A stretch of 22,127 bases of DNA, taken from positions 1 through 22,127 of the forward strand of contig CAKUJA010000035.1 of the NCBI GenBank assembly GCA_934661135.1, given 5' to 3'. This stretch comes from an uncultured Oscillospiraceae bacterium. GTDB lineage: Bacteria > Bacillota > Clostridia > Oscillospirales > Oscillospiraceae. The notes under the pieces are model-generated. The model made no database searches and had not been told where the DNA came from. It saw only the letters and a list, made by a program, of their open reading frames with translations. The position numbers and the translations under genes were made by a program. How positions within the stretch are numbered: the first letter of the stretch is position 1; each line of letters opens with the position of its first letter. Of this stretch, positions 6,964-14,759 are shown one piece after another.

Positions 6964-6993
6964 GCAAGGGCGTTTTTCGAGGAAATATTTGCA

Positions 6994-7028
6994 TAAAAAA
7001 TCGCCGCGGACAAATTGTCCGCGGCGAT
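6994..7028 (-). terminator. Terminator of tRNA-Leu
   Basis: Read leftward, ATCGCCGCGGAC (revcomp of 7017-7028), loop AATTT, GTCCGCGGCGAT (revcomp of 7000-7011) and six T residues (6995-7000) make a textbook terminator. Its first base is the last A of the encoded CCA, so termination starts directly at the tRNA 3' end. Confidence 0.85.
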
Positions 7029-7112
7029 GGTGCGAGAGATGAGACTTGAACTCACACGACGGTTGTCACACGCACCTCAAACGTGCCTGTCTACCTATTC
7101 CAGCACTCTCGC
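7028..7112 (-). tRNA. tRNA-Leu (anticodon GAG)
   Basis: The leftward strand folds as a class II tRNA: acceptor GCGAGAG (7106-7112) with CTCTCGC (7032-7038), D-loop with GGTAGA, anticodon stem CACGT/GCGTG around TTGAGGT, a long variable arm closed by GAC/GTC, and a T-arm GTGAG-TTCAAGT-CTCAT. Discriminator A and an encoded CCA (7028-7030) follow. The long variable arm and GAG anticodon identify leucine, reading CUC and CUU codons. Confidence 0.92.
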
Positions 7113-7127
7113 ATCGAATGCTTCATT

Positions 7128-7155
7128 ATTATAGCACCTATTTTCAATTTGTCAA
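7128..7155 (-). promoter_or_regulatory. Promoter of tRNA-Leu
   Basis: On the minus strand a perfect TTGACA (7150-7155), a 16-nt spacer and a perfect TATAAT (7128-7133) sit 15 nt before the tRNA 5' end. This is the strong consensus promoter expected of a stable RNA gene. Confidence 0.85.
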
Positions 7156-7198
7156 GAAAAAATTAAGAGACTGTGTGGCTGCTGCCATTACTTTTCTC

Positions 7199-7227
7199 TT
7201 GCGATTTTGGGCGCTTTCTGCTATACT
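7199..7227 (+). promoter_or_regulatory. Promoter of rsmE
   Basis: TTGCGA (7199-7204), 17 nt and TATACT (7222-7227) precede the rsmE start by about 43 nt. It is divergent from the tRNA promoter. Confidence 0.6.
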
Positions 7228-7269
7228 ATCTAAGGCTTTCGAGCGTTTGTGAAAAACAGGAGGGAAATT

Positions 7270-8004
7270 GTGCCCAAATTCTTTGTTTCAGTCGATGAGG
7301 CGCGCGAGAATTTTCTGGTTTTAACAGGGGAAAATGCCGCCCATGCCAGGTCGCTGCGACTGAAGGCCGGGGAAACGGTCACGGTCTGCGATGGGGCAGG
7401 GCAGGATTTGCAGTGTGTGGTGAGCGATGTGTCGCCCGGGCAGATCAGCCTGGTTGTGCGCAGCCGCGCGGCATCCAATGCAGAGCCCGCTGTTTTTTGC
7501 AGCGTCTATATGGCTTATGCGAAGGCGGACAAGCTGGAGCACGTCATTCAAAAGGCGACGGAGCTTGGCGCAGGCGAAATTGTTGCCTTTCCGTCGAGTC
7601 GGTGCGTGTCAAGGCCGGACGAGAAATCGCTCGGCAAAAAGTTGGAGCGCTGGCAGAAGATTGCGGCGTCGGCGGCGGAGCAGTCCGGCCGCGGGCGGAT
7701 TCCGCAGGTGATTGCGCTCGGGTCGTTCCGCGAAGCGGTCGAGCGGGCGGCAGGCTGTGAATTGGCGCTGTTTCCCTATGAAAATGAACGCACGACGTCG
7801 CTGCGCGCGGCCATCGGAGATGGCGCGGCGCAGACGGTTTCGATTATGACTGGGCCGGAGGGCGGCTTTTCGGACGAAGAAGTCGCGCTTGCGGAAGCAA
7901 ATCAGATGAAAATATGCTCCCTGGGGCCGCGGATTCTCCGCTGTGAGACCGCGCCGCTTTGTGCGCTGAGCGCGGTATTGTTCGCAGCCGGTGCGCTGGA
8001 CTGA
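7270..8004 (+). CDS. rsmE: 16S rRNA (uracil-1498-N3)-methyltransferase RsmE
   Basis: The product is 244 residues, the normal RsmE length. It has an N-terminal PUA-like RNA-binding part (about 1-70) and a SPOUT methyltransferase domain with its knot motifs MTGPEGGFSDEEV (193-205) and LGPRILRCETAPL (218-230), which bind S-adenosylmethionine. The enzyme methylates N3 of U1498 in 16S rRNA on the assembled 30S subunit. I chose GTG 7270 because AGGAGGG (7258-7264) lies five bases upstream and the product then begins with the family's PKFFV. The frame runs upstream to 7249, but that start lacks a ribosome site. A membrane-protein gene follows 21 nt downstream, probably in the same transcript. Confidence 0.95.
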   Translation: MPKFFVSVDEARENFLVLTGENAAHARSLRLKAGETVTVCDGAGQDLQCVVSDVSPGQISLVVRSRAASNAEPAVFCSVYMAYAKADKLEHVIQKATELGAGEIVAFPSSRCVSRPDEKSLGKKLERWQKIAASAAEQSGRGRIPQVIALGSFREAVERAAGCELALFPYENERTTSLRAAIGDGAAQTVSIMTGPEGGFSDEEVALAEANQMKICSLGPRILRCETAPLCALSAVLFAAGALD

Positions 8005-8025
8005 ATGGGAAGAAGGAAGTATGGA

Positions 8026-8787
8026 ATGTTAAAGCAAGCCAATGTTACGGAATTGAAAAAGCCGGGCAACGCCGTTGTCTATCTGGTGCCCGGCGCGTTT
8101 GCCCTGCTGTTTGTGGTGCTGTTTGCGCTGCGGCGCATTGGGGCGTATTATGGAACAGTGGACGGATTCCAGCCGGTGCTCTATGCTACGCGGAAGCTGG
8201 TGTGGGTATTTGCGGTGCTGACGGCGGTCTGCCTTGCGGGAGCGATCTTCGGAAAGAAACCGTGGATGCGCACGGTGGGACGCTATGGCGCGGTGCTGAT
8301 GGCGCTGGCGCTGGTGAGCGCGTTTATGCTGAGCAAATACTGGACGGAAAAGTTGATGTTCCTCTATCTGCTGCACGCTGTGGTCTACTGCCTGTATATG
8401 GTCTATCAGCTCTATCGTATGGAATTTTTCGCCTACTCACTGGCGACGGCCGTTTCAGGTTGCGTGTTTTTCTTCTTCTCGAAGGGCGTGGCGCTCAACA
8501 CGCGCGGCATTCTGCTGGGCATTCTGATGCTGGCGGCGCTGGCGTTTGTGGCGGTGCTTGCGGCAACTGCGGCAAAGAACGGCGGCGTTGTGCGCTGGGG
8601 TAAAAAACGGGTGCGAGTCCTGCCGGAAACGTTTAACCCGATGGTGCTGTATGTGGTATGCGCGGTGTGGCTGGTGTGTCTGCCGCTCTGCTTCCTGTTC
8701 GGTGCGTCGTTTGCCTACTATTGTATGTTTGCGGCGATTGCGCTGGAGCTGATCGCAGCGGTCTATTATACGTTCCAACTGAAGTAA
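8026..8787 (+). CDS. Uncharacterised eight-helix membrane protein
   Basis: The product is 253 residues, very hydrophobic, with about eight predicted membrane segments near 17-35, 58-76, 86-102, 109-128, 136-152, 161-181, 206-225 and 228-249. A basic loop (185-200) separates helices six and seven. I see no catalytic motif or zinc site and do not recognise the family. ATG 8026 follows GAAGGAAG by six bases; an ATG at 8005, touching the rsmE stop, has no ribosome site. It lies 21 nt after rsmE and ends at a strong terminator, so the two form one unit, although a functional link to ribosome methylation is not evident. Confidence 0.75.
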   Translation: MLKQANVTELKKPGNAVVYLVPGAFALLFVVLFALRRIGAYYGTVDGFQPVLYATRKLVWVFAVLTAVCLAGAIFGKKPWMRTVGRYGAVLMALALVSAFMLSKYWTEKLMFLYLLHAVVYCLYMVYQLYRMEFFAYSLATAVSGCVFFFFSKGVALNTRGILLGILMLAALAFVAVLAATAAKNGGVVRWGKKRVRVLPETFNPMVLYVVCAVWLVCLPLCFLFGASFAYYCMFAAIALELIAAVYYTFQLK

Positions 8788-8796
8788 ACAGAATGG

Positions 8797-8832
8797 TTTG
8801 GCCTGCGGATGCACTGCATCCGCAGGCCGTTT
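8797..8832 (+). terminator. Terminator after the membrane-protein gene
   Basis: GGCCTGCGGATGC (8800-8812) and GCATCCGCAGGCC (8816-8828) form a perfect 13-bp stem with a 3-nt loop, followed by GTTTG. It starts about 12 nt after the stop codon. Confidence 0.7.
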
Positions 8833-8890
8833 GTCGTTGAGCGGGAAATGATGCAGAAATAGGCTTGCGGACGGCGGCGTTTTTGCACTG

Positions 8891-8919
8891 TTTACAAAAG
8901 AGTATAGAGATGGTATAAT
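8891..8919 (+). promoter_or_regulatory. Promoter of the LCP gene
   Basis: TTTACA (8891-8896), exactly 17 nt, and TATAAT (8914-8919) lie 66 nt upstream of the start codon at 8985. The architecture matches the promoter at 3221-3249. Confidence 0.75.
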
Positions 8920-8984
8920 AAGATGTCAAAATGTTGAGAATCAGACAGAATCATGTCAAAAGGGTTTCAGAAAAGGAGCCGGGT

Positions 8985-10412
8985 ATGAACGAATTTGACT
9001 TGGAAAAGCTCGACCGGGAAGTGGATGATTTGCTGGCAGACGTCAAAGACTTGTTGGACGAGCCGGAAGAAGACTGGGAGAATCCGGTGCCGGCAGAGGA
9101 GACTGCGGAACAAGCCGCGGACGATGCGCCGGCGGAAGAACCGATCCCAGACCCGGATGCGACGATCATTTTTCAGCCATTGACGGCCTATGAGCAGTCG
9201 AAGTCCAGCTATCAGTCGGCCAAGCGCGCGGAATACGAGCGCGAGCGCGCTGCTGCGCGGCAGCAGCGCGAACAGCAGCGGCAGGCGCAGGAGGAAGCGG
9301 AGAAGCGTGCGCTGCGGCAGATGGAAAGCGACCGGAAAAATCGCCGCCGGGAGCCGCCGAAGGACCCGGCCGCATATTCGGAATGGCTCTATCAGCAGGG
9401 GGAGGATTCCGAGACACAGTATCAGCGCGAGACGGTTGCGCGCCGCGCGGAGGAATCGGATGAACCGGTGCGCAAGCAGCGGAACAAAGAGAAGCGGCAC
9501 CGGGGCGCGGGATGGCGTATTGTGCTGGTGCTGCTGGTGATTTTGGCTGTGGGGGCTGCGGGATTCCACTTCGTATGGGCGAAGCAGCCGAAAGCGAAGA
9601 GCGGCGGCTACGGCGCACGTGTGAAGGGACGTTCGACCGTTCTGATTGCAGGAACGGACGAGGGCGGCTACCGCACAGACACGATGATGCTCTTTACGGC
9701 CGACCGGTCGTCGGGAACGATGAGCCTGGTGTCGATTCCGCGCGATACGCTGGTCTATTGCGAGTATTCCGTGCCGAAGCTGAACTCGGCCTATGGCTGG
9801 GCAGGCGGCGGTGAGAACGGCATGGATGAGCTGCTCAAGCGTGTGGAGGAGATCGTCGGGTTCCGGCCGGACGGCTATGTGCTGGTTGATTTGAGCTGCT
9901 TTGAGGAAATGGTTGATCTGATGGGCGGCGTGACATTCGATGTGCCGGTAGAGATGCATTACAACGACCCGTCGCAGAACCTCTATATCGATCTTGCCGC
10001 CGGGGAACAGAAGCTGGACGGCGCACAGGCAATGCAGGTGGTGCGGTTCCGCTCCGGCTACGCGGATGCAGATCTGGGGCGTGTAAGGGTGCAGCGGGAT
10101 TTCCTGACAGCGGCGCTGCACCAGTGGGCATCGGTGAAAAACGTCTACAAGCTGCCGGCGGCGATGAAGCTGCTGACCGCGAACGCAAAGACCGACCTGT
10201 CGGCGGCAGAGCTGGCGTGGTTGGCGGAGAGCGCGGTGCTCTGCGGCACGGATGATATGCAGACGGCGACGCTGCCCGGCGCGGCGGCTTGGATTGGCGG
10301 AGGCTCTTACTACGTGCTTGACGCGGAGCAGGTGGCGAAGCTGGTCAATGAGACGATGAATCCATATCAAAATGAAGTGACAACGGCGGATCTTTCAATC
10401 CGCATGGGGTGA
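8985..10412 (+). CDS. LytR-CpsA-Psr (LCP) family cell-wall glycopolymer ligase
   Basis: The product is 475 residues: an acidic N-terminal cytoplasmic part (1-70), a charged, probably coiled-coil stretch (75-125), one membrane helix (about 177-198) and an extracellular LCP domain (about 217-385). Family residues are visible: TVLIAGTDE, RTDTMML (229-235), SLVSIPRDT (248-255), LNSAYG, DLMGGVTFDV, and the arginines in RVRVQRDFL (366-374). LCP enzymes transfer undecaprenyl-linked glycopolymers such as teichoic acids or capsule to peptidoglycan. The about 175-residue cytoplasmic extension is long for the family. ATG 8985 follows AAAAGGAG; an in-frame ATG at 8931 has no ribosome site. The next gene starts five bases after the stop, so they are cotranscribed. 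Confidence 0.92.
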   Translation: MNEFDLEKLDREVDDLLADVKDLLDEPEEDWENPVPAEETAEQAADDAPAEEPIPDPDATIIFQPLTAYEQSKSSYQSAKRAEYERERAAARQQREQQRQAQEEAEKRALRQMESDRKNRRREPPKDPAAYSEWLYQQGEDSETQYQRETVARRAEESDEPVRKQRNKEKRHRGAGWRIVLVLLVILAVGAAGFHFVWAKQPKAKSGGYGARVKGRSTVLIAGTDEGGYRTDTMMLFTADRSSGTMSLVSIPRDTLVYCEYSVPKLNSAYGWAGGGENGMDELLKRVEEIVGFRPDGYVLVDLSCFEEMVDLMGGVTFDVPVEMHYNDPSQNLYIDLAAGEQKLDGAQAMQVVRFRSGYADADLGRVRVQRDFLTAALHQWASVKNVYKLPAAMKLLTANAKTDLSAAELAWLAESAVLCGTDDMQTATLPGAAAWIGGGSYYVLDAEQVAKLVNETMNPYQNEVTTADLSIRMG

Positions 10413-10417
10413 AGAAT

Positions 10418-10978
10418 ATGAATGTTTGTAAAACGGTATTTACAGGGCGGCCGGAGAATGCGGCGGAGCGCCTGCCGAAGGAGCAGCGGTGCTATGCGCT
10501 GCTGGACGAGTTACAGATTCCCTATACGCGCGTTGACCACGATTTCGCGGATACGATTGAAGCGTGCGAGGCGGTGGAGGAGGTTCTGGGAGAGAAGATC
10601 TGCAAGAATCTGTTCCTCTGCAACCGGCAGAAAACGCAGTTTTATCTGCTGATGCTGGAGGGCGAGAAGGTTTTTAAGACGAAAGATCTCTCAAAGCAGC
10701 TCGGCGTAGCGCGGCTGTCGTTTGCGGATGCGGCGGACATGGAGAAGTATCTCGACATCACGCCCGGCTCGGTCAGCGTGTTGGGACTGATGAACGATAC
10801 GGAAAACCGGGTGCAGCTTGTGATTGACAAGCCGATCGCGAAATCGGAGCGGATTGCGTGCCACCCCTGCATCAACTCCTCGACGCTGGCGATTGCCACG
10901 CGGGATATTTTGGAGAAGGTGCTTCCGGCGGTGCATCATGAAGCGATTCTTGTGGAGCTGCCGGAACCGGAGGAATAA
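10418..10978 (+). CDS. Prolyl-tRNA deacylase-like (PrdX/YbaK domain) protein
   Basis: The product is 186 residues and covers one YbaK/prolyl-tRNA-synthetase-associated domain. Visible family features are CKNLFLCNRQKTQFYLL (62-78) with the conserved lysine K63, DLSKQLGVARLSFAD (90-104), TPGSVSVLGLMND (115-127) and HPCINSSTLAI (149-159). Members of this family hydrolyse mischarged Ala-tRNA(Pro) or Cys-tRNA(Pro), proofreading in trans. The match is closest to PrdX-type stand-alone deacylases. ATG 10418 follows GGGGTG, which overlaps the TGA stop of the LCP gene; a GTG at 10409 has no ribosome site. Coupling to the cell-wall gene appears positional only. It ends at a strong GC hairpin. Confidence 0.88.
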   Translation: MNVCKTVFTGRPENAAERLPKEQRCYALLDELQIPYTRVDHDFADTIEACEAVEEVLGEKICKNLFLCNRQKTQFYLLMLEGEKVFKTKDLSKQLGVARLSFADAADMEKYLDITPGSVSVLGLMNDTENRVQLVIDKPIAKSERIACHPCINSSTLAIATRDILEKVLPAVHHEAILVELPEPEE

Positions 10979-10984
10979 CATAAC

Positions 10985-11018
10985 AAACCGCCGCCTGCCA
11001 TTCGGCAGGCGGCGGTTT
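10985..11018 (+). terminator. Terminator after the deacylase gene
   Basis: AAACCGCCGCCTGCC (10985-10999) and GGCAGGCGGCGGTTT (11004-11018) form a perfect 15-bp stem with a 4-nt loop and end in TTT. Between it and the pilin stop at 11200 (about 180 nt) I see no further gene or clear signal. Confidence 0.75.
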
Positions 11019-11199
11019 ACGATTCAAACGCACACAGCCGGCTGCGGCGTTCTCCCATTTTGTTTCTCGAAGCCTGTTTTGCGGGACAGTTATCTGTAGA
11101 TTACCTTATGATCAATTCGGTGCTTTTGATTTTAAATATGACGGTTCCCGGAATCAGCGGTTATAGCGGAGCAACACAGCTCAAGACTGGCGAACCAAA

Positions 11200-12105
11200 T
11201 CATACGTGGAAATCAGCCAAGGCTTTGAGATAGGCGTCGTATGCTGCTTCCAAGGAGGAATATTCTTTTCCGTTTTTCAGCGTTTGCTTATACTGGCTCG
11301 GCGTAAGCGATACCGAGACGGCAACATAGTCTTTGCCGTTTTTTGTTCGCTTGCCGGTTGTGGTTTCGGAAACATAATATTTCCCATTGCCGGTTTGGAT
11401 GATTACGGGGATGCGCTTTCCGGCTCCGACCTTGTCTGTGTTCAGAGAGGTCCAGAAAAGATACCGATTTGCTTCTTGCCCGTTTTTTCCGCTGCCAAGA
11501 TAGGCCCAGGTACAGTCCGGCTGCTGTAAAAGACTGTTGTCCAACGTTTCGATCGCTTCGGAAATAGCCGGAACATAATCTGAATCCGGACATCTGGAGT
11601 CAAACTCGAAGTTTGGTTTATCCTTCATATCACCCTTTATCCAAAAATCTGTACCATATAGAAGCGGGAAAAAATCCGCTACGCTTGTGTTAAACGGATA
11701 CTTGGGGGAAGATGGGGCGGCTTTTCCGCTCCAAGTGAGAATGATTCCGTAATCTTCATTATACGATACGACACAGGTTCCGTTCGGTGCAGCAACACCT
11801 TTCCAATTATCCGTGTCTCCTTGGCCTTTGTAATGAACGATACCGCCAATATTCACAGGGTTCAACGATTGCCAGTCGGCCTGCTTCTGCTTTAGGTCGA
11901 CGGTCACGGTGACCTCCGGATCTCCGAGCAGTGCCTCCGCAGAGACCTGCGCATAAGCAGAGCGTACATTTGCAAGGTCTGTTGCTTCCCTCGTTTTTTC
12001 AAGCTGTGATGCAAATACCGGAATTGCAATTGCAATCAATACAGCGATGATTGCAATGACGATCAGCATTTCCATCAGTGTAAATCCGTTTCTGGTTCGT
12101 TTCAC
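11200..12105 (-). CDS. Type IV prepilin-like / pseudopilin protein
   Basis: The product is 301 residues. It starts with a classic class III leader: KRTRNG, cleavage before F8, then FTLMEMLIVIAIIAVLIAIA with the conserved glutamate at mature position 5 (E12). The helix (8-31) would anchor it in the membrane until a prepilin peptidase (PilD-like) processes it. The remaining about 270 residues are a soluble, aromatic- and glycine-rich C-terminal domain that I do not recognise; it is much longer than major pilins and closer to minor pilins or pseudopilins. The start is GTG at 12105 with AGGGA nearby. No pilus ATPase, platform or peptidase gene is in the window, so it is an orphan. Its base composition is visibly more AT-rich than its neighbours. 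Confidence 0.85.
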   Translation of the reverse strand: MKRTRNGFTLMEMLIVIAIIAVLIAIAIPVFASQLEKTREATDLANVRSAYAQVSAEALLGDPEVTVTVDLKQKQADWQSLNPVNIGGIVHYKGQGDTDNWKGVAAPNGTCVVSYNEDYGIILTWSGKAAPSSPKYPFNTSVADFFPLLYGTDFWIKGDMKDKPNFEFDSRCPDSDYVPAISEAIETLDNSLLQQPDCTWAYLGSGKNGQEANRYLFWTSLNTDKVGAGKRIPVIIQTGNGKYYVSETTTGKRTKNGKDYVAVSVSLTPSQYKQTLKNGKEYSSLEAAYDAYLKALADFHV

Positions 12106-12191
12106 TATAATCCCTGCTTTATCTTGGATAGATTCTTCGTATGCCTATCTTACCATAATTCTGCGGTGTTCGCAATGAGAAAGCCGGGGCA

Positions 12192-12300
12192 TATCTGAAA
12201 ACTGCCAATGCACCCGGACAGCGAGCCTTTTCGCGCAAAAAAATGTCTTGCTCAGCGCAAAAAAATTCTCGCTGCCGGTCACTTCACCAGTTTTCAGATA
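12192..12300. repeat. Nested imperfect inverted repeat, about 109 bp, possible MITE-like element
   Basis: The outer arms TATCTGAAAACTG (12192-12204) and CAGTTTTCAGATA (12288-12300) are exact complements. After an unpaired nine-base stretch on each side, CCGGACAGCGAG (12214-12225) pairs with CTCGCTGCCGG (12268-12278) with one bulge. The core carries two copies of GCGCAAAAAAAT. It lies between the PhoR terminator and the pilin start, both leftward genes, and is too complex for a simple terminator. Confidence 0.6.
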
Positions 12301-12356
12301 CACCCTGGAATTTGGCTCAATATATAATGCAACAGTGCAAAGCGGTCAAGAGGGGG

Positions 12357-12388
12357 TAAAACTGTCTGGCAGCGGCGCCGCCAGACAG
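12357..12388 (-). terminator. Terminator of the phoP-phoR unit
   Basis: CTGTCTGGC (12362-12370) and GCCAGACAG (12380-12388) are exact complements with a GC-rich inner loop that can pair further. Read leftward the stem is followed by TTTTAC. It starts 6 nt after the phoR stop. Confidence 0.75.
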
Positions 12389-12394
12389 GGAATA

Positions 12395-14032
12395 TCAGAA
12401 TGTGACGGTGATGGAGGTGCCTTTGCCGGGGGCGCTTTTCAGCTCAATCTGCGCGCCGTGGTACTGCACGGCGTGCTTGACAATGGAAAGACCAAGACCG
12501 GTGCCGCCGACCTCCTTGGAATGGCTCTTATCGACGCGGTAGAAGCGCTCAAAAATCCGCGACTGGTGCGCGGGCGGGATGCCGATGCCGGTATCGGAGA
12601 CGGAGACGCGGGGGTGTGCGCCGCTGCGCCAGACGTTGACCGTGACGGAGCCGCCGGGAACGTTATATTTGATGGCGTTGTCGCAGAGGTTATAGAGCAT
12701 CTCCTGCAAGAGTTGCGGAGAGCCTTCGATGATCTGTGCGCTGCCGAGCAGGTGGAGAGTGACGGACTGGCGGTCGGCCACCGGCTGTAAGGTTTGCAGG
12801 ACGGAGGACGCCAGCGCGTGCAGATCGACGGCGGTGTGCGGGAGAACTGCGCCCTCGTCGAGCCGGGACAGATCCATGATGTCGTCGACAAGCGCGATCA
12901 TGCGGCGGGATTCGCGGTAGATGTCGGCGGAGAATTCCTGCATTTTTTCAGGCGGCACAAGACCGGCCTGCATGAGCTCGGCGAAGCCGGAGATCGAGGT
13001 CAGCGGCGTTTTCAGCTCATGGGAGACGTTGGCGGAAAACTCGCGGCGCAGCGCTTCGCGCTCCTCACGCTCGGTGACGTCCATCAGGATCAGGACGGCA
13101 CCGGAGGTCTGACCGTGGGTCAGAACGGGGTTGACCGTGAGCTGCCATGTGCTGCCGGCAAGATGGAGCGTCGTTTCGGCGTGTGCGCCGGAGAGCGCGG
13201 TGTCGACGGCGCGGGTCAGTTCGGGAAGGGAGCAGGCGGCGCGCAGATCGGTGGTGTCGGCGGAAAGACCGAGCAGCGTCCGTGCGCTGCGGTTGCTGGA
13301 GAGGATGCCGCCGCTGTGGTCGAGCAGGAGGAACCCCTCACGCATCTGTTCCGTGATGGCGGCAAACTCCTGCTGGCGGCGGGATAGCTCGGTGAGCTGC
13401 TGGCGGATGGTACGGTTCTGCTCACGCAGGCGGGTGACGAGCGGGCGTAGCTCCGGGTAGACAACGGATTCATCCGGTGCATCGAGATCTATGGCATTGA
13501 TCGGCCGGGTGATCTGCCGGGCAAGACGGAACGACAGCGCGGCGCAGAGCACGATAACGAGCAGGGCGATCCAGAGCACCGGCGTGAGCATGGAAAGGCC
13601 GAGCGCGGCAATGGAGTCCTGCGTGCAGGCGGTGCGGAGCACGGTTCCGTCCGACAGAAGGCGGGCATAATAATGCGTGCGAGCCATGTGCGTGCCAGAA
13701 TAGCGCGAGCTGCGCCCTTCTCCGGTTTGGAGCGCGGCGGCGATTTCAGCCCGGTCAAGGTGATTTTCCATGGTGCTGGTTGTCGCTGCGCTGTCGTAGA
13801 GGACGCTGCCGTCAGCGGCAACCCATGTGATGCGATCTTCCGGGGTCAGGGCGCGCAGATAGGGCAGGCCGATCTGCTCGGTGGCAGGGACGAGGGCGGA
13901 TAGCTCGGTTTCGAGCTTTTCGAATGCCTGCGCTTTGTAGTTCGTATACATGACGCTGAGGAACAGCAGACCGGACGACAGAAGGACGACAAGGCCGGCG
14001 AAAAAGCTGTTGCGGAAGATTTTGGCGGTCAT
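12395..14032 (-). CDS. phoR: Phosphate-sensing histidine kinase PhoR-like
   Basis: The product is 545 residues. Membrane helices at about 11-30 and 148-169 flank an extracellular sensor region (31-147). A HAMP-like linker (170-215) and a PAS domain (about 217-320) lead to the dimerisation motif EFSANVSHELKTPLTS with the phospho-accepting H338. The ATPase domain shows the N-box NLCDNAIKYN (448-457), G1 DTGIGI (480-485), F-box FERFYRVD and G2 GGTGLGLS (509-516). The order and motifs match PhoR. The ATG at 14032 overlaps the stop of the response-regulator gene by four bases (ATGA), so translation is coupled. Phosphate as the signal is inferred from the adjacent Na/Pi cotransporter and PhoP boxes. 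Confidence 0.93.
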   Translation of the reverse strand: MTAKIFRNSFFAGLVVLLSSGLLFLSVMYTNYKAQAFEKLETELSALVPATEQIGLPYLRALTPEDRITWVAADGSVLYDSAATTSTMENHLDRAEIAAALQTGEGRSSRYSGTHMARTHYYARLLSDGTVLRTACTQDSIAALGLSMLTPVLWIALLVIVLCAALSFRLARQITRPINAIDLDAPDESVVYPELRPLVTRLREQNRTIRQQLTELSRRQQEFAAITEQMREGFLLLDHSGGILSSNRSARTLLGLSADTTDLRAACSLPELTRAVDTALSGAHAETTLHLAGSTWQLTVNPVLTHGQTSGAVLILMDVTEREEREALRREFSANVSHELKTPLTSISGFAELMQAGLVPPEKMQEFSADIYRESRRMIALVDDIMDLSRLDEGAVLPHTAVDLHALASSVLQTLQPVADRQSVTLHLLGSAQIIEGSPQLLQEMLYNLCDNAIKYNVPGGSVTVNVWRSGAHPRVSVSDTGIGIPPAHQSRIFERFYRVDKSHSKEVGGTGLGLSIVKHAVQYHGAQIELKSAPGKGTSITVTF

Positions 14033-14703
14033 GCGCGCACCCCGATCTTGTAGCCGACGCCGCGCACGGTTTCAATCAGGCTGCCGGCGCTGCCGAGCTT
14101 GGCGCGCAGCGTGCGGATGTGGACGTCGAGCGTCCGGTTTTCGCGCTCGAGATCCATGCCCCAGATGCGCTCCATCAGCGTGGCGCGCGGGAGGACAATG
14201 CCCTGATGCTCGAACAGCAGGCAGAGCAGCTCGAATTCTTTGTTTGTGAGAAGGACATCCTGCCCATCGACCTGCACAAGCCGCCGCGCGGGACAGACCC
14301 GCAGCGAACCGAGGCGGTATTCACGCTCGGCGGCGGAGGACTCGGTGCGGCGGAGCACGGCGCGAATGCGCGCGGCCAGCTCCAGCATACTGAACGGCTT
14401 GGCAATGAAGTCATCCGCGCCGCCGTCGAGACCGATGACGCGGTCGTATTCGGTGTCTTTGGCGGTCAGAAGGATGACGGGCAGCGAGCGTGTGGTAGCG
14501 CTGGCGCGAAGCAATTTCAAAATATGCAGGCCGTCCTCCTCGGGCAGCATGATGTCAAGCAGCACAAGCTCCGGCAATGCTTGCTCCATGGCGCGGTGGA
14601 ACGCTGACGGCAGGGCAAAGCTCTCAACCTGAAATCCCTGGCTTTCCAGTGCGTAAACGACGAGCTTTCGGATGCTTTCGTCGTCCTCCAGCAGATAGAT
14701 CAT
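14029..14703 (-). CDS. phoP: OmpR/PhoB-family response regulator PhoP-like
   Basis: The product is 224 residues: a receiver domain (about 1-118) with acidic residues E6, D7, D8, phospho-acceptor D50 in LVLLDIMLPEEDG, T80 and K102, then a winged-helix DNA-binding domain (about 128-222) ending in the family's ENRTLDVHIRTLRAKL and VRGVGYKI. It is phosphorylated by the adjacent kinase and binds direct-repeat PhoP boxes. I use ATG 14703, preceded by GGAGG seven bases upstream; the open frame continues further without a ribosome site. Its promoter must lie in the divergent gap, where four PhoP-box-like hexamers occur, so autoregulation is likely. Confidence 0.95.
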   Translation of the reverse strand: MIYLLEDDESIRKLVVYALESQGFQVESFALPSAFHRAMEQALPELVLLDIMLPEEDGLHILKLLRASATTRSLPVILLTAKDTEYDRVIGLDGGADDFIAKPFSMLELAARIRAVLRRTESSAAEREYRLGSLRVCPARRLVQVDGQDVLLTNKEFELLCLLFEHQGIVLPRATLMERIWGMDLERENRTLDVHIRTLRAKLGSAGSLIETVRGVGYKIGVRA

Positions 14704-14759
14704 GGCGGCGCCTCCTCTCTGCTGTTCAGTGTATGTGAAAAAGCGAGAAAAAGCAAGAT

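Noticed and set aside
8967..10370. 467-codon open frame antisense to the LCP gene
   Set aside because: Shadow of a GC-rich gene; arginine/histidine-rich, no domain and no ribosome site. The LCP protein is unambiguous on the other strand.
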